From Auanema rhodensis (Eukaryota > Nematoda > Chromadorea > Rhabditida > Rhabditidae): a DNA stretch of 64,000 nt. Made by a program: the position numbers and the translations under genes. Below, one piece after another: positions 23,201 to 36,830 of this stretch (positions are counted from its first letter, which is position 1; every line of letters begins with the position of its first letter). Under the pieces are notes generated by a model. That model saw only the letters and a list, made by a program, of their open reading frames with translations. It searched no databases and was not told where the DNA came from. The stretch spans positions 22,196,001 through 22,260,000 of the forward strand of contig OZ059897.1 in assembly GCA_964057225.1 (NCBI GenBank), read 5' to 3'.

Positions 23201-24510
23201 ATTAGTCTAAAAACAAATTTTTATTGATATTGGTGCATGGTAACCATGACTTTGAAATTTACGTGAACTTTAATTTATGCTAATTAAATGTACACGTGAT
23301 GTGCACTTGGTATGTAACTCGCTTCACGTGAAAGATGAAGAGATGCGGTTCTCAAAATTAGATTCCCCATGTCCATATTAGTCTAAAAACAAATTTTTAT
23401 TGATATTGGTGCATGGTAACCATGACTTTGAAATTTACGTGAACTTTAATTTATGCTAATTAAATGTACACGTGATGTGCACTTGGTATGTAACTCGCTT
23501 CACGTGAAAGATGAAGAGATGCGGTTTTCAAAATTAGATTCCCCATGTCCATATTAGTCTAAAAACAAATTTTTAATGACATTGGTGCATGGTAACCATG
23601 ACTTTGAAATTTACGTGAACTTTAATTTATGCTAATTAAATGTACACGTGATGTGCACTTGGTATGTAACTCGCTTCACGTGAAAGATAAAGAGATGCGG
23701 TTTTCAAAATTAGATTCCCCATGTCCATATTAGTCTAAAAACAAATTTTTATTGATATTGGTTCATGGTAACCATGACTTTGAAATTTACGTGAACTTTA
23801 ATTTATGCTAATTAAATGTACACGTGATGTGCACTTGGTATGTAACTCGCTTCACGTGAAAGATAAAGAGATGCGGTTTTCAAAATTAGATTCCCCATGT
23901 CCATATTAGTCTAAAAACAAATTTTTATTGACATTGGTGCATGGTAACCATGAGTTTGAAATTTACGTGAACTTTAATTTATGCTAATTAAATGTACACG
24001 TGATGTGCACTTGGTATGTAACTCGCTTCACGTGAAAGATAGAGAGATGCGGTTTTCAAAATTAGATTCCCCATGTCCATATTAGTCTAAAAACAAATTT
24101 TTATTGACATTGGTGCATGGTAACCATGACTTTGAAATTTACGTGAACTTTAATTTATGCTAATTAAATGTACACGTGATGTGCACTTGGTATGTAACTC
24201 GCTTCACGTGAAAGATAAAGAGATGCGGTTTTCAATATTAGATTCCCCATGTCCATATTAGTCTAAAAACAAATTTTTATTGATATTGGTTCATGGTAAC
24301 CATGACTTTGAAATTTACGTGAACTTTAATTTATGCTAATTAAATGTACACGTGATGTGCACTTGGTATGTAACTCGCTTCACGTGAAAGATAAAGAGAT
24401 GCGGTTTTCAAAATTAGATTCCCCATGTCCATATTAGTCTAAAAACAAATTTTTATTGATATTGGTTCATGGTAACCATGACTTTGAAATTTACGTGAAC
24501 TTTAATTTAT
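20287..24510 (+). repeat. Partial 12-mer followed by mixed monomers rich in GATGAAGAG and GACATTGG variants
   Basis: Monomers 102-106 match the start of the 12-mer. From 21167 the order changes to one like 9727 onward (GATACTGG, then GATGAAGAG). From 22399 copies with GATGAAGAG or GATAGAGAG plus GACATTGG predominate, with no clean long period visible. Single-copy variants include AACTTGC near 22966, GGTTCTCAA near 23349 and TTTTTAATGAC near 23571. Confidence 0.75.
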
Positions 24511-27502
24511 GCTAATTAAATGTACACGTGATGTGCACTTGGTATGTAACTCGCTTCACGTGAAAGATAGAGAGATGCGGTTTTCAAAATTAGATTCCCC
24601 ATGTCCATATTAGTCTAAAAACAAATTTTTATTTATATTGGTGCATGGTAACCATGACTTTGAAATTTACGTGAACTTTAATTTATGCTAATTAAATGTA
24701 CACGTGATGTGCACTTGGTATGTAACTCGCTTCACGTGAAAGATGAAGAGATGCGGTTTTCAAAATTAGATTCCCCATGTCCATATTAGTCTAAAAACAA
24801 ATTTTTATTGATATTGGTGCATGGTAACCATGACTTTGAAATTTACGTGAACTTTAATTTATGCTAATTAAATGTACACGTGATGTGCACTTGGTATGTA
24901 ACTCGCTTCACGTGAAAGATAAAGAGATGCGGTTTTCAAAATTAGATTCCCCATGTCCATATTAGTCTAAAAACAAATTTTTATTGATATTGGTGCATGG
25001 TAACCATGACTTTGAAATTTACGTGAACTTTAATTTATGCTAATTAAATGTACACGTGATGTGCACTTGGTATGTAACTCGCTTCACGTGAAAGATGAAG
25101 AGATGCGGTTTTCAAAATTAGATTCCCCATGTCCATATTAGTCTAAAAACAAATTTTTATTGATATTGGTGCATGGTAACCATGACTTTGAAATTTACGT
25201 GAACTTTAATTTATGCTAATTAAATGTACACGTGATGTGCACTTGGTATGTAACTCGCTTCACGTGAAAGATAAGGAGATGCGGTTTTCAAAATTAGATT
25301 CCCCATGTCCATATTAGTCTAAAAACAAATTTTTATTGATATTGGTGCATGGTAACCATGACTTTGAAATTTACGTGAACTTTAATTTATGCTAATTAAA
25401 TGTACACGTGATGGGCACTTGGTATGTAACTCGCTTCACGTGAAAGATAAAGAGATGCGGTTTTCAGAATTAGATTCCCCATGTCCATATTAGTCTAAAA
25501 ACAAATTTTTATTTATATTGGTGCATGGTAACCATGACTTTGAAATTTACGTGAACTTTAATTTATGCTAATTAAATGTACACGTGATGTGCACTTGGTA
25601 TGTAACTCGCTTCACGTGAAAGATAAAGAGATGCGGTTTTCAAAATTAGATTCCCCATGTCCATATTAGTCTAAAAACAAATTTTTATTGATATTGGTTC
25701 ATGGTAACCATGACTTTGAAATTTACGTGAACTTTAATTTATGCTAATTAAATGTACACGTGATGTGCACTTGGTATGTAACTCGCTTCACGTGAAAGAT
25801 AGAGAGATGCGGTTTTCAAAATTAGATTCCCCATGTCCATATTAGTCTAAAAACAAATTTTTATTTATATTGGTGCATGGTAACCATGACTTTGAAATTT
25901 ACGTGAACTTTAATTTATGCTAATTAAATGTACACGTGATGTGCACTTGGTATGTAACTCGCTTCACGTGAAAGATGAAGAGATGCGGTTTTCAAAATTA
26001 GATTCCCCATGTCCATATTAGTCTAAAAACAAATTTTTATTGATATTGGTGCATGGTAACCATGACTTTGAAATTTACGTGAACTTTAATTTATGCTAAT
26101 TAAATGTACACGTGATGTGCACTTGGTATGTAACTCGCTTCACGTGAAAGATAAAGAGATGCGGTTTTCAAAATTAGATTCCCCATGTCCATATTAGTCT
26201 AAAAACAAATTTTTATTGATATCGGTGCATGGTAACCATGACTTTGAAATTTACGTGAACTTTAATTTATGCTAATTAAATGTACACGTGATGTGCACTT
26301 GGTATGTAACTCGCTTCACGTGAACGATGAAGAGATGCGGTTTTCAAAATTAGATTCCCCATGTCCATATTAGTCTAAAAACAAATTTTTATTGATATTG
26401 GTGCATGGTAACCATGACTTTGAAATTTACGTGAACTTTAATTTATGCTAATTAAATGTACACGTGATGTGCACTTGGTATGTAACTCGCTTCACGTGAA
26501 AGATAAGGAGATGCGGTTTTCAAAATTAGATTCCCCATGTCCATATTAGTCTAAAAACAAATTTTTATTGATATTGGTGCATGGTAACCATGACTTTGAA
26601 ATTTACGTGAACTTTAATTTATGCTAATTAAATGTACACGTGATGGGCACTTGGTATGTAACTCGCTTCACGTGAAAGATAAAGAGATGCGGTTTTCAGA
26701 ATTAGATTCCCCATGTCCATATTAGTCTAAAAACAAATTTTTATTTATATTGGTGCATGGTAACCATGACTTTGAAATTTACGTGAACTTTAATTTATGC
26801 TAATTAAATGTACACGTGATGTGCACTTGGTATGTAACTCGCTTCACGTGAAAGATGAAGAGATGCGGTTTTCAAAATTAGATTCCCCATGTCCATATTA
26901 GTCTAATAACAAATTTTTATTGATATTGGTGCATGGTAACCATGACTTTGAAATTTACGTGAACTTTAATTTATGCTAATTAAATGTACACGTGATGTGC
27001 ACTTGGTATGTAACTCGCTTCACGTGAAAGATAAAGAGATGCGGTTTTCAAAATTAGATTCCCCATGTCCATATTAGTCTAAAAACAAATTTTTATTGAT
27101 ATTGGTGCATGGTAACCATGACTTTGAAATTTACGTGAACTTTAATTTATGCTAATTAAATGTACACGTGATGTGCACTTGGTATGTAACTCGCTTCACG
27201 TGAAAGATGAAGAAATGCGGTTTTCAAAATTAGATTCCCCATGTCCATATTAGTCTAAAAACAAATTTTTATTGATATTGGTGCATGGTAACCATGACTT
27301 TGAAATTTACGTGAACTTTAATTTATGCTAATTAAATGTACACGTGATGTGCACTTGGTATGTAACTCGCTTCACGTGAAAGATAAGGAGATGCGGTTTT
27401 CAAAATTAGATTCCCCATGTCCATATTAGTCTAAAAACAAATTTTTATTGATATTGGTGCATGGTAACCATGACTTTGAAATTTACGTGAACTTTAATTT
27501 AT
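24511..27502 (+). repeat. 7-monomer (1232 bp) higher-order repeat, then a 5-monomer version
   Basis: Monomers 126-142. The order GATAGAG plus TTTATATT; GATGAAG; plain G; GATGAAG; GATAAGG; GATGGGC plus TTCAGAATT plus TTTATATT recurs. GATAAGG occurs at 25271, 26503 and 27383, giving spacings of 1232 bp and then 880 bp. The shorter step is explained by loss of the GATAGAG and T-type monomers. Confidence 0.85.
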
Positions 27503-30500
27503 GCTAATTAAATGTACACGTGATGGGCACTTGGTTTGTAACTCGCTTCACGTGAAAGATAAAGAGATGCGGTTTTCAAAATTAGATTCCCCATGTCCAT
27601 ATTAGTCTAAAAACAAATTTTTATTGATATTGGTTCATGGTAACCATGACTTTGAAATTTACGTGAACTTTAATTTATGCTAATTAAATGTACACGTGAT
27701 GTGCACTTGGTATGTAACTCGCTTCACGTGAAAGATAAAGAGATGCGGTTTTCAAAATTAGATTCCCCATGTCCATATTAGTCTAAAAACAAATTTTTAT
27801 TGATATTGGTTCATGGTAACCATGACTTTGAAATTTACGTGAACTTTAATTTATGCTAATTAAATGTACACGTGATGTGCACTTGGTATGTAACTCGCTT
27901 CACGTGAAAGATAAAGAGATGCGGTTTTCAAAATTAGATTCCCCATGTCCATATCAGTCTAAAAACAAATTTTTATTGATATTGGTGCATGGTAACCATG
28001 ACTTTGAAATTTACGTGAACTTTAATTTATGCTAATTAAATGTACACGTGATGTGCACTTGGTATGTAACTCGCTTCACGTGAAAGATAACGAGATGCGG
28101 TTTTCAAAATTAGATTCCCCATGTCCATATTAGTCTAAAAACAAATTTTTATTGATATTGGTGCATGGTAACCATGACTTTGAAATTTACGTGAACTTTA
28201 ATTTATGCTAATTAAATGTACACGTGATGGGCACTTGGTATGTAACTCGCTTCACGTGAAAGATAAAGAGATGCGGTTTTCAAAATTAGATTCCCCATGT
28301 CCATATTAGTCTAAAAACAAATTTTTATTGATATTGGTGCATGGTAACCATGACTTTGAAATTTACGTGAACTTTAATTTATGCTAATTAAATGTACACG
28401 TGATGTGCACTTGGTATGTAACTCGCTTCACGTGAAAGATAAAGAGATGCGGTTTTCAAAATTAGATTCCCCATGTCCATATTAGTTTAAAAACAAATTT
28501 TTATTGATATTGGTGCATGGTAACCATGACTTTGAAATTTACGTGAACTTTAATTTATGCTAACTAAATGTACACGTGATGTGCACTTGGTATGTAACTC
28601 GCTTCACGTGAAAGATAAAGAGATGCGGTTTTGAAAATTAGATTCCCCATGTCCATATTAGTTTAAAAACAAATTTTTATTGATATTGGTGCATGGTAAC
28701 CATGACTTTGAAATTTACGTGAACTTTAATTTATGCTAACTAAATGTACACGTGATGTGTACTTGGTATGTAACTCGCTTCACGTGAAAGATAAAGAGAT
28801 GCGGTTTTCAAAATTAGATTCCCCATGTCCATATTAGTCTAAAAACAAATTTTTATTGATATTGGTGCATGGTAACCATGACTTTGAAATTTACGTGAAC
28901 TTTAATTTATGCTAATTAAATGTACACGTGATGTGCACTTGGTATGTAACTCGCTTCACGTGAAAGATAAAGAGATGCTGTTTTCAAAATTAGATTCCCC
29001 ATGTCCATATTAGTCTAAAAACAAATTTTTATTGATATTGGTGCATGGTAACCATGACTTTGAAATTTACGTGAACTTTAATTTATGCTAATTAAATGTA
29101 CACGTGATGTGCACTTGGTATGTAACTCGCTTCACGTGAAAGATAAAGAGATGCTGTTTTCAAAATTAGATTCCCCATGTCCATATTAGTCTAATAACAA
29201 ATTTTTATTGATATTGGTGCATGGTAACCATGACTTTGAAATTTACGTGAACTTTAATTTATGCTAATTAAATGTACACGTGATGTGCACTTGGTATGTA
29301 ACTCGCTTCACGTGAAAGATAAAGAGATGCGGTTTTCAAAATTAGATTCCCCATGTCCATATTAGTCTAAAAACAAATTTTTATTGATATTGGTGCATGG
29401 TAACCATGACTTTGAAATTTACGTGAACTTTAATTTATGCTAATTAAATGTACACGTGATGTGCACTTGGTATGTAACTCGCTTCACGTGAAAGATGAAG
29501 AAATGCGGTTTTCAAAATTAGATTCCCCATGTCCATATTAGTCTAAAAACAAATTTTTATTGATATTGGTGCATGGTAACCATGACTTTGAAATTTACGT
29601 GAACTTTAATTTATGCTAATTAAATGTACACGTGATGTGCACTTGGTATGTAACTCGCTTCACGTGAAAGATAAGGAGATGCGGTTTTCAAAATTAGATT
29701 CCCCATGTCCATATTAGTCTAAAAACAAATTTTTATTGATATTGGTGCATGGTAACCATGACTTTGAAATTTACGTGAACTTTAATTTATGCTAATTAAA
29801 TGTACACGTGATGGGCACTTGGTTTGTAACTCGCTTCACGTGAAAGATAAAGAGATGCGGTTTTCAAAATTAGATTCCCCATGTCCATATTAGTCTAAAA
29901 ACAAATTTTTATTGATATTGGTTCATGGTAACCATGACTTTGAAATTTACGTGAACTTTAATTTATGCTAATTAAATGTACACGTGATGTGCACTTGGTA
30001 TGTAACTCGCTTCACGTGAAAGATAAAGAGATGCGGTTTTCAAAATTAGATTCCCCATGTCCATATTAGTCTAAAAACAAATTTTTATTGATATTGGTTC
30101 ATGGTAACCATGACTTTGAAATTTACGTGAACTTTAATTTATGCTAATTAAATGTACACGTGATGTGCACTTGGTATGTAACTCGCTTCACGTGAAAGAT
30201 AAAGAGATGCGGTTTTCAAAATTAGATTCCCCATGTCCATATCAGTCTAAAAACAAATTTTTATTGATATTGGTGCATGGTAACCATGACTTTGAAATTT
30301 ACGTGAACTTTAATTTATGCTAATTAAATGTACACGTGATGTGCACTTGGTATGTAACTCGCTTCACGTGAAAGATAACGAGATGCGGTTTTCAAAATTA
30401 GATTCCCCATGTCCATATTAGTCTAAAAACAAATTTTTATTGATATTGGTGCATGGTAACCATGACTTTGAAATTTACGTGAACTTTAATTTATGCTAAT

Positions 30501-31550
30501 TAAATGTACACGTGATGGGCACTTGGTATGTAACTCGCTTCACGTGAAAGATAAAGAGATGCGGTTTTCAAAATTAGATTCCCCATGTCCATATTAGTCT
30601 AAAAACAAATTTTTATTGATATTGGTGCATGGTAACCATGACTTTGAAATTTACGTGAACTTTAATTTATGCTAATTAAATGTACACGTGATGTGCACTT
30701 GGTATGTAACTCGCTTCACGTGAAAGATAAAGAGATGCGGTTTTCAAAATTAGATTCCCCATGTCCATATTAGTTTAAAAACAAATTTTTATTGATATTG
30801 GTGCATGGTAACCATGACTTTGAAATTTACGTGAACTTTAATTTATGCTAACTAAATGTACACGTGATGTGCACTTGGTATGTAACTCGCTTCACGTGAA
30901 AGATAAAGAGATGCGGTTTTGAAAATTAGATTCCCCATGTCCATATTAGTTTAAAAACAAATTTTTATTGATATTGGTGCATGGTAACCATGACTTTGAA
31001 ATTTACGTGAACTTTAATTTATGCTAACTAAATGTACACGTGATGTGTACTTGGTATGTAACTCGCTTCACGTGAAAGATAAAGAGATGCGGTTTTCAAA
31101 ATTAGATTCCCCATGTCCATATTAGTCTAAAAACAAATTTTTATTGATATTGGTGCATGGTAACCATGACTTTGAAATTTACGTGAACTTTAATTTATGC
31201 TAATTAAATGTACACGTGATGTGCACTTGGTATGTAACTCGCTTCACGTGAAAGATAAAGAGATGCTGTTTTCAAAATTAGATTCCCCATGTCCATATTA
31301 GTCTAAAAACAAATTTTTATTGATATTGGTGCATGGTAACCATGACTTTGAAATTTACGTGAACTTTAATTTATGCTAATTAAATGTACACGTGATGTGC
31401 ACTTGGTATGTAACTCGCTTCACGTGAAAGATAAAGAGATGCTGTTTTCAAAATTAGATTCCCCATGTCCATATTAGTCTAAAAACAAATTTTTATTGAT
31501 ATTGGTTCATGGTAACCATGACTTTGAAATTTACGTGAACTTTAATTTAT
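27151..31550 (+). repeat. 13-monomer (2288 bp) higher-order repeat, two copies
   Basis: Copy 1 is 27151-29438 and copy 2 is 29439-31550 (12 monomers). Markers 2288 bp apart include GATGAAGAAATG (27206, 29494), GATAAGG (27383, 29671), TTGGTTTGTAAC (near 27533, 29821), ATCAGTCT (27953, 30241) and paired GCTAACTA monomers (28559/28735 and 30847/31023). Monomer 12 differs between the copies (CTAATAAC, G-type, at 29087; T-type at 31375). The start overlaps the tail of the preceding 7/5-mer block, from which it evidently grew. Confidence 0.88.
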
Positions 31551-34500
31551 GCTAATTAAATGTACACGTGATGTGCACTTGGTATGTAACTCGCTTCACG
31601 TGAAAGATAAAGAGATGCGGTTTTCAAAATTAGATTCCCCATGTCCATATCAGTCTAAAAACAAATTTTTATTGATATTGGTGCATGGTAACCATGACTT
31701 TGAAATTTACGTGAACTTTAATTTATGCTAATTAAATGTACACGTGATGTGCACTTGGTATGTTACTCGCTTCACGTGAAAGATAACGAGATGCGGTTTT
31801 CAAAATTAGATTCCCCATGTCCATATTAGTCTAAAAACAAATTTTTATTGATATTGGTGCATGGTAACCATGACTTTGAAATTTACGTGAACTTTAATTT
31901 ATGCTAATTAAATGTACACGTGATGTGCACTTGGTATGTAACTCGCTTCACGTGAAAGATAAAGAGATGCGGTTTTGAAAATTAGATTCCCCATGTCCAT
32001 ATTAGTTTGAAAACAAATTTTTATTGATATTGGTGCATGGTAACCATGACTTTGAAATTTACGTGAACTTTAATTTATGCTAACTAAATGTACACGTGAT
32101 GTGTACTTGGTATGTAACTCGCTTCACGTGAAAGATAAAGAGATGCGGTTTTCAAAATTAGATTCCCCATGTCCATATTAGTCTAAAAACAAATTTTTAT
32201 TGATATTGGTGCATGGTAACCATGACTTTGAAATTTACGTGAACTTTAATTTATGCTAATTAAATGTACACGTGATGTGCACTTGGTATGTAACTCGCTT
32301 CACGTGAAAGATAAAGAGATGCTGTTTTCAAAATTAGATTCCCCATGTCCATATTAGTCTAAAAACAAATTTTTATTGATATTGGTGCATGGTAACCATG
32401 ACTTTGAAATTTACGTGAACTTTAATTTATGCTAATTAAATGTACACGTGATGTGCACTTGGTATGTAACTCGCTTCACGTGAAAGATAAAGAGATGCTG
32501 TTTTCAAAATTAGATTCCCCATGTCCATATTAGTCTAAAAACAAATTTTTATTGATATTGGTTCATGGTAACCATGACTTTGAAATTTACGTGAACTTTA
32601 ATTTATGCTAATTAAATGTACACGTGATGTGCACTTGGTATGTAACTCGCTTCACGTGAAAGATAAAGAGATGCGGTTTTCAAAATTAGATTCCCCATGT
32701 CCATATCAGTCTAAAAACAAATTTTTATTGATATTGGTGCATGGTAACCATGACTTTGAAATTTACGTGAACTTTAATTTATGCTAATTAAATGTACACG
32801 TGATGTGCACTTGGTATGTTACTCGCTTCACGTGAAAGATAACGAGATGCGGTTTTCAAAATTAGATTCCCCATGTCCATATTAGTCTAAAAACAAATTT
32901 TTATTGATATTGGTGCATGGTAACCATGACTTTGAAATTTACGTGAACTTTAATTTATGCTAATTAAATGTACACGTGATGTGCACTTGGTATGTAACTC
33001 GCTTCACGTGAAAGATAAAGAGATGCGGTTTTGAAAATTAGATTCCCCATGTCCATATTAGTTTGAAAACAAATTTTTATTGATATTGGTGCATGGTAAC
33101 CATGACTTTGAAATTTACGTGAACTTTAATTTATGCTAACTAAATGTACACGTGATGTGTACTTGGTATGTAACTCGCTTCACGTGAAAGATAAAGAGAT
33201 GCGGTTTTCAAAATTAGATTCCCCATGTCCATATTAGTCTAAAAACAAATTTTTATTGATATTGGTGCATGGTAACCATGACTTTGAAATTTACGTGAAC
33301 TTTAATTTATGCTAATTAAATGTACACGTGATGTGCACTTGGTATGTAACTCGCTTCACGTGAAAGATAAAGAGATGCTGTTTTCAAAATTAGATTCCCC
33401 ATGTCCATATTAGTCTAAAAACAAATTTTTATTGATATTGGTTCATGGTAACCATGACTTTGAAATTTACGTGAACTTTAATTTATGCTAATTAAATGTA
33501 CACGTGATGTGCACTTGGTATGTAACTCGCTTCACGTGAAAGATAAAGAGATGCGGTTTTGAAAATTAGATTCCCCATGTCCATATTAGTTTAAAAACAA
33601 ATTTTTATTGATATTGGTGCATGGTAACCATGACTTTGAAATTTACGTGAACTTTAATTTATGCTAACTAAATGTACACGTGATGTGTACTTGGTATGTA
33701 ACTCGCTTCACGTGAAAGATAAAGAGATGCGGTTTTCAAAATTAGATTCCCCATGTCCATATTAGTCTAAAAACAAATTTTTATTGATATTGGTGCATGG
33801 TAACCATGACTTTGAAATTTACGTGAACTTTAATTTATGCTAATTAAATGTACACGTGATGTGCACTTGGTATGTAACTCGCTTCACGTGAAAGATAAAG
33901 AGATGCTGTTTTCAAAATTAGATTCCCCATGTCCATATTAGTCTAAAAACAAATTTTTATTGATATTGGTGCATGGTAACCATGACTTTGAAATTTACGT
34001 GAACTTTAATTTATGCTAATTAAATGTACACGTGATGTGCACTTGGTATGTAACTCGCTTCACGTGAAAGATAAAGAGATGCTGTTTTCAAAATTAGATT
34101 CCCCATGTCCATATTAGTCTAAAAACAAATTTTTATTGATATTGGTTCATGGTAACCATGACTTTGAAATTTACGTGAACTTTAATTTATGCTAATTAAA
34201 TGTACACGTGATGTGCACTTGGTATGTAACTCGCTTCACGTGAAAGATAAAGAGATGCGGTTTTCAAAATTAGATTCCCCATGTCCATATCAGTCTAAAA
34301 ACAAATTTTTATTGATATTGGTGCATGGTAACCATGACTTTGAAATTTACGTGAACTTTAATTTATGCTAATTAAATGTACACGTGATGTGCACTTGGTA
34401 TGTAACTCGCTTCACGTGAAAGATAACGAGATGCGGTTTTCAAAATTAGATTCCCCATGTCCATATTAGTCTAAAAACAAATTTTTATTGATATTGGTGC

Positions 34501-35070
34501 ATGGTAACCATGACTTTGAAATTTACGTGAACTTTAATTTATGCTAATTAAATGTACACGTGATGTGCACTTGGTATGTAACTCGCTTCACGTGAAAGAT
34601 AAAGAGATGCGGTTTTGAAAATTAGATTCCCCATGTCCATATTAGTTTAAAAACAAATTTTTATTGATATTGGTGCATGGTAACCATGACTTTGAAATTT
34701 ACGTGAACTTTAATTTATGCTAACTAAATGTACACGTGATGTGTACTTGGTATGTAACTCGCTTCACGTGAAAGATAAAGAGATGCGGTTTTCAAAATTA
34801 GATTCCCCATGTCCATATTAGTCTAAAAACAAATTTTTATTGATATTGGTGCATGGTAACCATGACTTTGAAATTTACGTGAACTTTAATTTATGCTAAT
34901 TAAATGTACACGTGATGTGCACTTGGTATGTAACTCGCTTCACGTGAAAGATAAAGAGATGCTGTTTTCAAAATTAGATTCCCCATGTCCATATTAGTCT
35001 AAAAACAAATTTTTATTGATATTGGTGCATGGTAACCATGACTTTGAAATTTACGTGAACTTTAATTTAT
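31551..35070 (+). repeat. 6-monomer (1056 bp) higher-order repeat and a 9-monomer (1584 bp) derivative
   Basis: Monomers 166-171 and 172-176 share ATCAGTCT; TGTTACTCG plus GATAACG; TTTTGAAAA plus AGTTTGAAAA; GCTAACTA plus GTGTAC; GATGCTG. AGTTTGA at 32005 and 33061 is 1056 bp apart. The next ATCAGTCT monomer is 1584 bp later (34191) and lacks the TGTTAC and GTTTGA changes, so it descends from the older 13-mer version at 30143. Confidence 0.85.
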
Positions 35071-36830
35071 GCTAATTAAATGTACACGTGATGTGCACTT
35101 GGTATGTAACTCGCTTCACGTGAAAGATGAAGAGATGCAGTTTTCAAAATTAGATTCCCCATGTCCATATTAGTCTAAAAACAAAATTTTATTGATATTG
35201 GTGCATGGTAACCATGACTTTGAAATTTACGTGAACTTTAATTCATGCTAATTAAATGTACACGTGATGTGCACTTGGTATGTAACTCGCTTCACGTGAA
35301 AGATAAAGAGATGCGGTTTTCAAAATTAGATTCCCCATGTCCATATTAGTCTAAAAACAAATTTTTATTGATATTGGTTCATGGTAACCATGACTTTGAA
35401 ATTTACGTGAACTTTAATTTATGCTAATTAAATATACACGTGATGTGCACTTGGTATGTAACTCGCTTCACGTGAAAGATAAAGAGATGCGGTTTTCAAA
35501 ATTAGATTCCCCATGTCCATATTAGTCTAAAAACAAATTTTTATTGATATTGGTGAATGGTAACCATGACTTTGAAATTTACGTGAACTTTAATTTATGC
35601 TAATTAAATGTACACGTGATGTGCACTTGGTATGTAACTCGCTTCACGTGAAAGATGAAGAGATGCGGTTTTCAAAATTAGATTCCCCATGTCCATATTA
35701 GTCTAAAAACAAATTTTTATTGATATTGGTGCATGGTAACCATGACTTTGAAATTTACGTGAACTTTAATTTATGCTAATTAAATGTACACGTGATGTGC
35801 ACTTGGTATGTAACTCGCTTCACGTGAAAGATGAAGAGATGCTGTTTTCAAAATTAGATTCCCCATGTCCATATTAGTCTAAAAACAAATTTTTATTGAT
35901 ATTGGTGCATGGTAACCATGACTTTGAAATTTACGTGAACTTTAATTTATGCTAATTAAATGTACACGTGATGTGCACTTGGTATGTAACTCGCTTCACG
36001 TGAAAGATGAAGAGATGCAGTTTTCAAAATTAGATTCCCCATGTCCATATTAGTCTAAAAACAAAATTTTATTGATATTGGTGCATGGTAACCATGACTT
36101 TGAAATTTACGTGAACTTTAATTCATGCTAATTAAATGTACACGTGATGTGCACTTGGTAGGTAACTCGCTTCACGTGAAAGATAAAGAGATGCGGTTTT
36201 CAAAATTAGATTCCCCATGTCCATATTAGTCTAAAAACAAATTTTTATTGATATTGGTTCATGGTAACCATGACTTTGAAATTTACGTGAACTTTAATTT
36301 ATGCTAATTAAATATACACGTGATGTGCACTTGGTATGTAACTCGCTTCACGTGAAAGATAAAGAGATGCGGTTTTCAAAATTAGATTCCCCATGTCCAT
36401 ATTAGTCTAAAAACAAATTTTTATTGATATTGGTGAATGGTAACCATGACTTTGAAATTTACGTGAACTTTAATTTATGCTAATTAAATGTACACGTGAT
36501 GTGCACTTGGTATGTAACTCGCTTCACGTGAAAGATGAAGAGATGCGGTTTTCAAAATTAGATTCCCCATGTCCATATTAGTCTAAAAACAAATTTTTAT
36601 TGATATTGGTGCATGGTAACCATGACTTTGAAATTTACGTGAACTTTAATTTATGCTAATTAAATGTACACGTGATGTGCACTTGGTATGTAACTCGCTT
36701 CACGTGAAAGATAAAGAGATGCGGTTTTCAAAATTAGATTCCCCATGTCCATATTAGTCTAAAAACAAATTTTTATTGATATTGGTTCATGGTAACCATG
36801 ACTTTGAAATTTACGTGAACTTTAATTTAT
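35071..36830 (+). repeat. 5-monomer (880 bp) higher-order repeat, two copies
   Basis: Monomers 186-190 and 191-195. GATGCAG plus ACAAAATTTTATT plus ATTCATGC; T-type; AATATACACG plus GGTGAATGG; then two monomers that carry GATGAAG in copy 1. GATGCAG lies near 35134 and 36014, 880 bp apart. In copy 2 the last monomer is a plain T-type instead of GATGAAG plus GATGCTG. Confidence 0.85.

Noticed and set aside
27853-28035. A similar 60-codon frame in five other monomers (27853, 30141, 31549, 32605, 34189)
   Set aside because: Caused by a TAG to CAG change in the ATCAGTCT monomer and copied with the 13-mer and 6-mer units. Same reasoning as for the other set.
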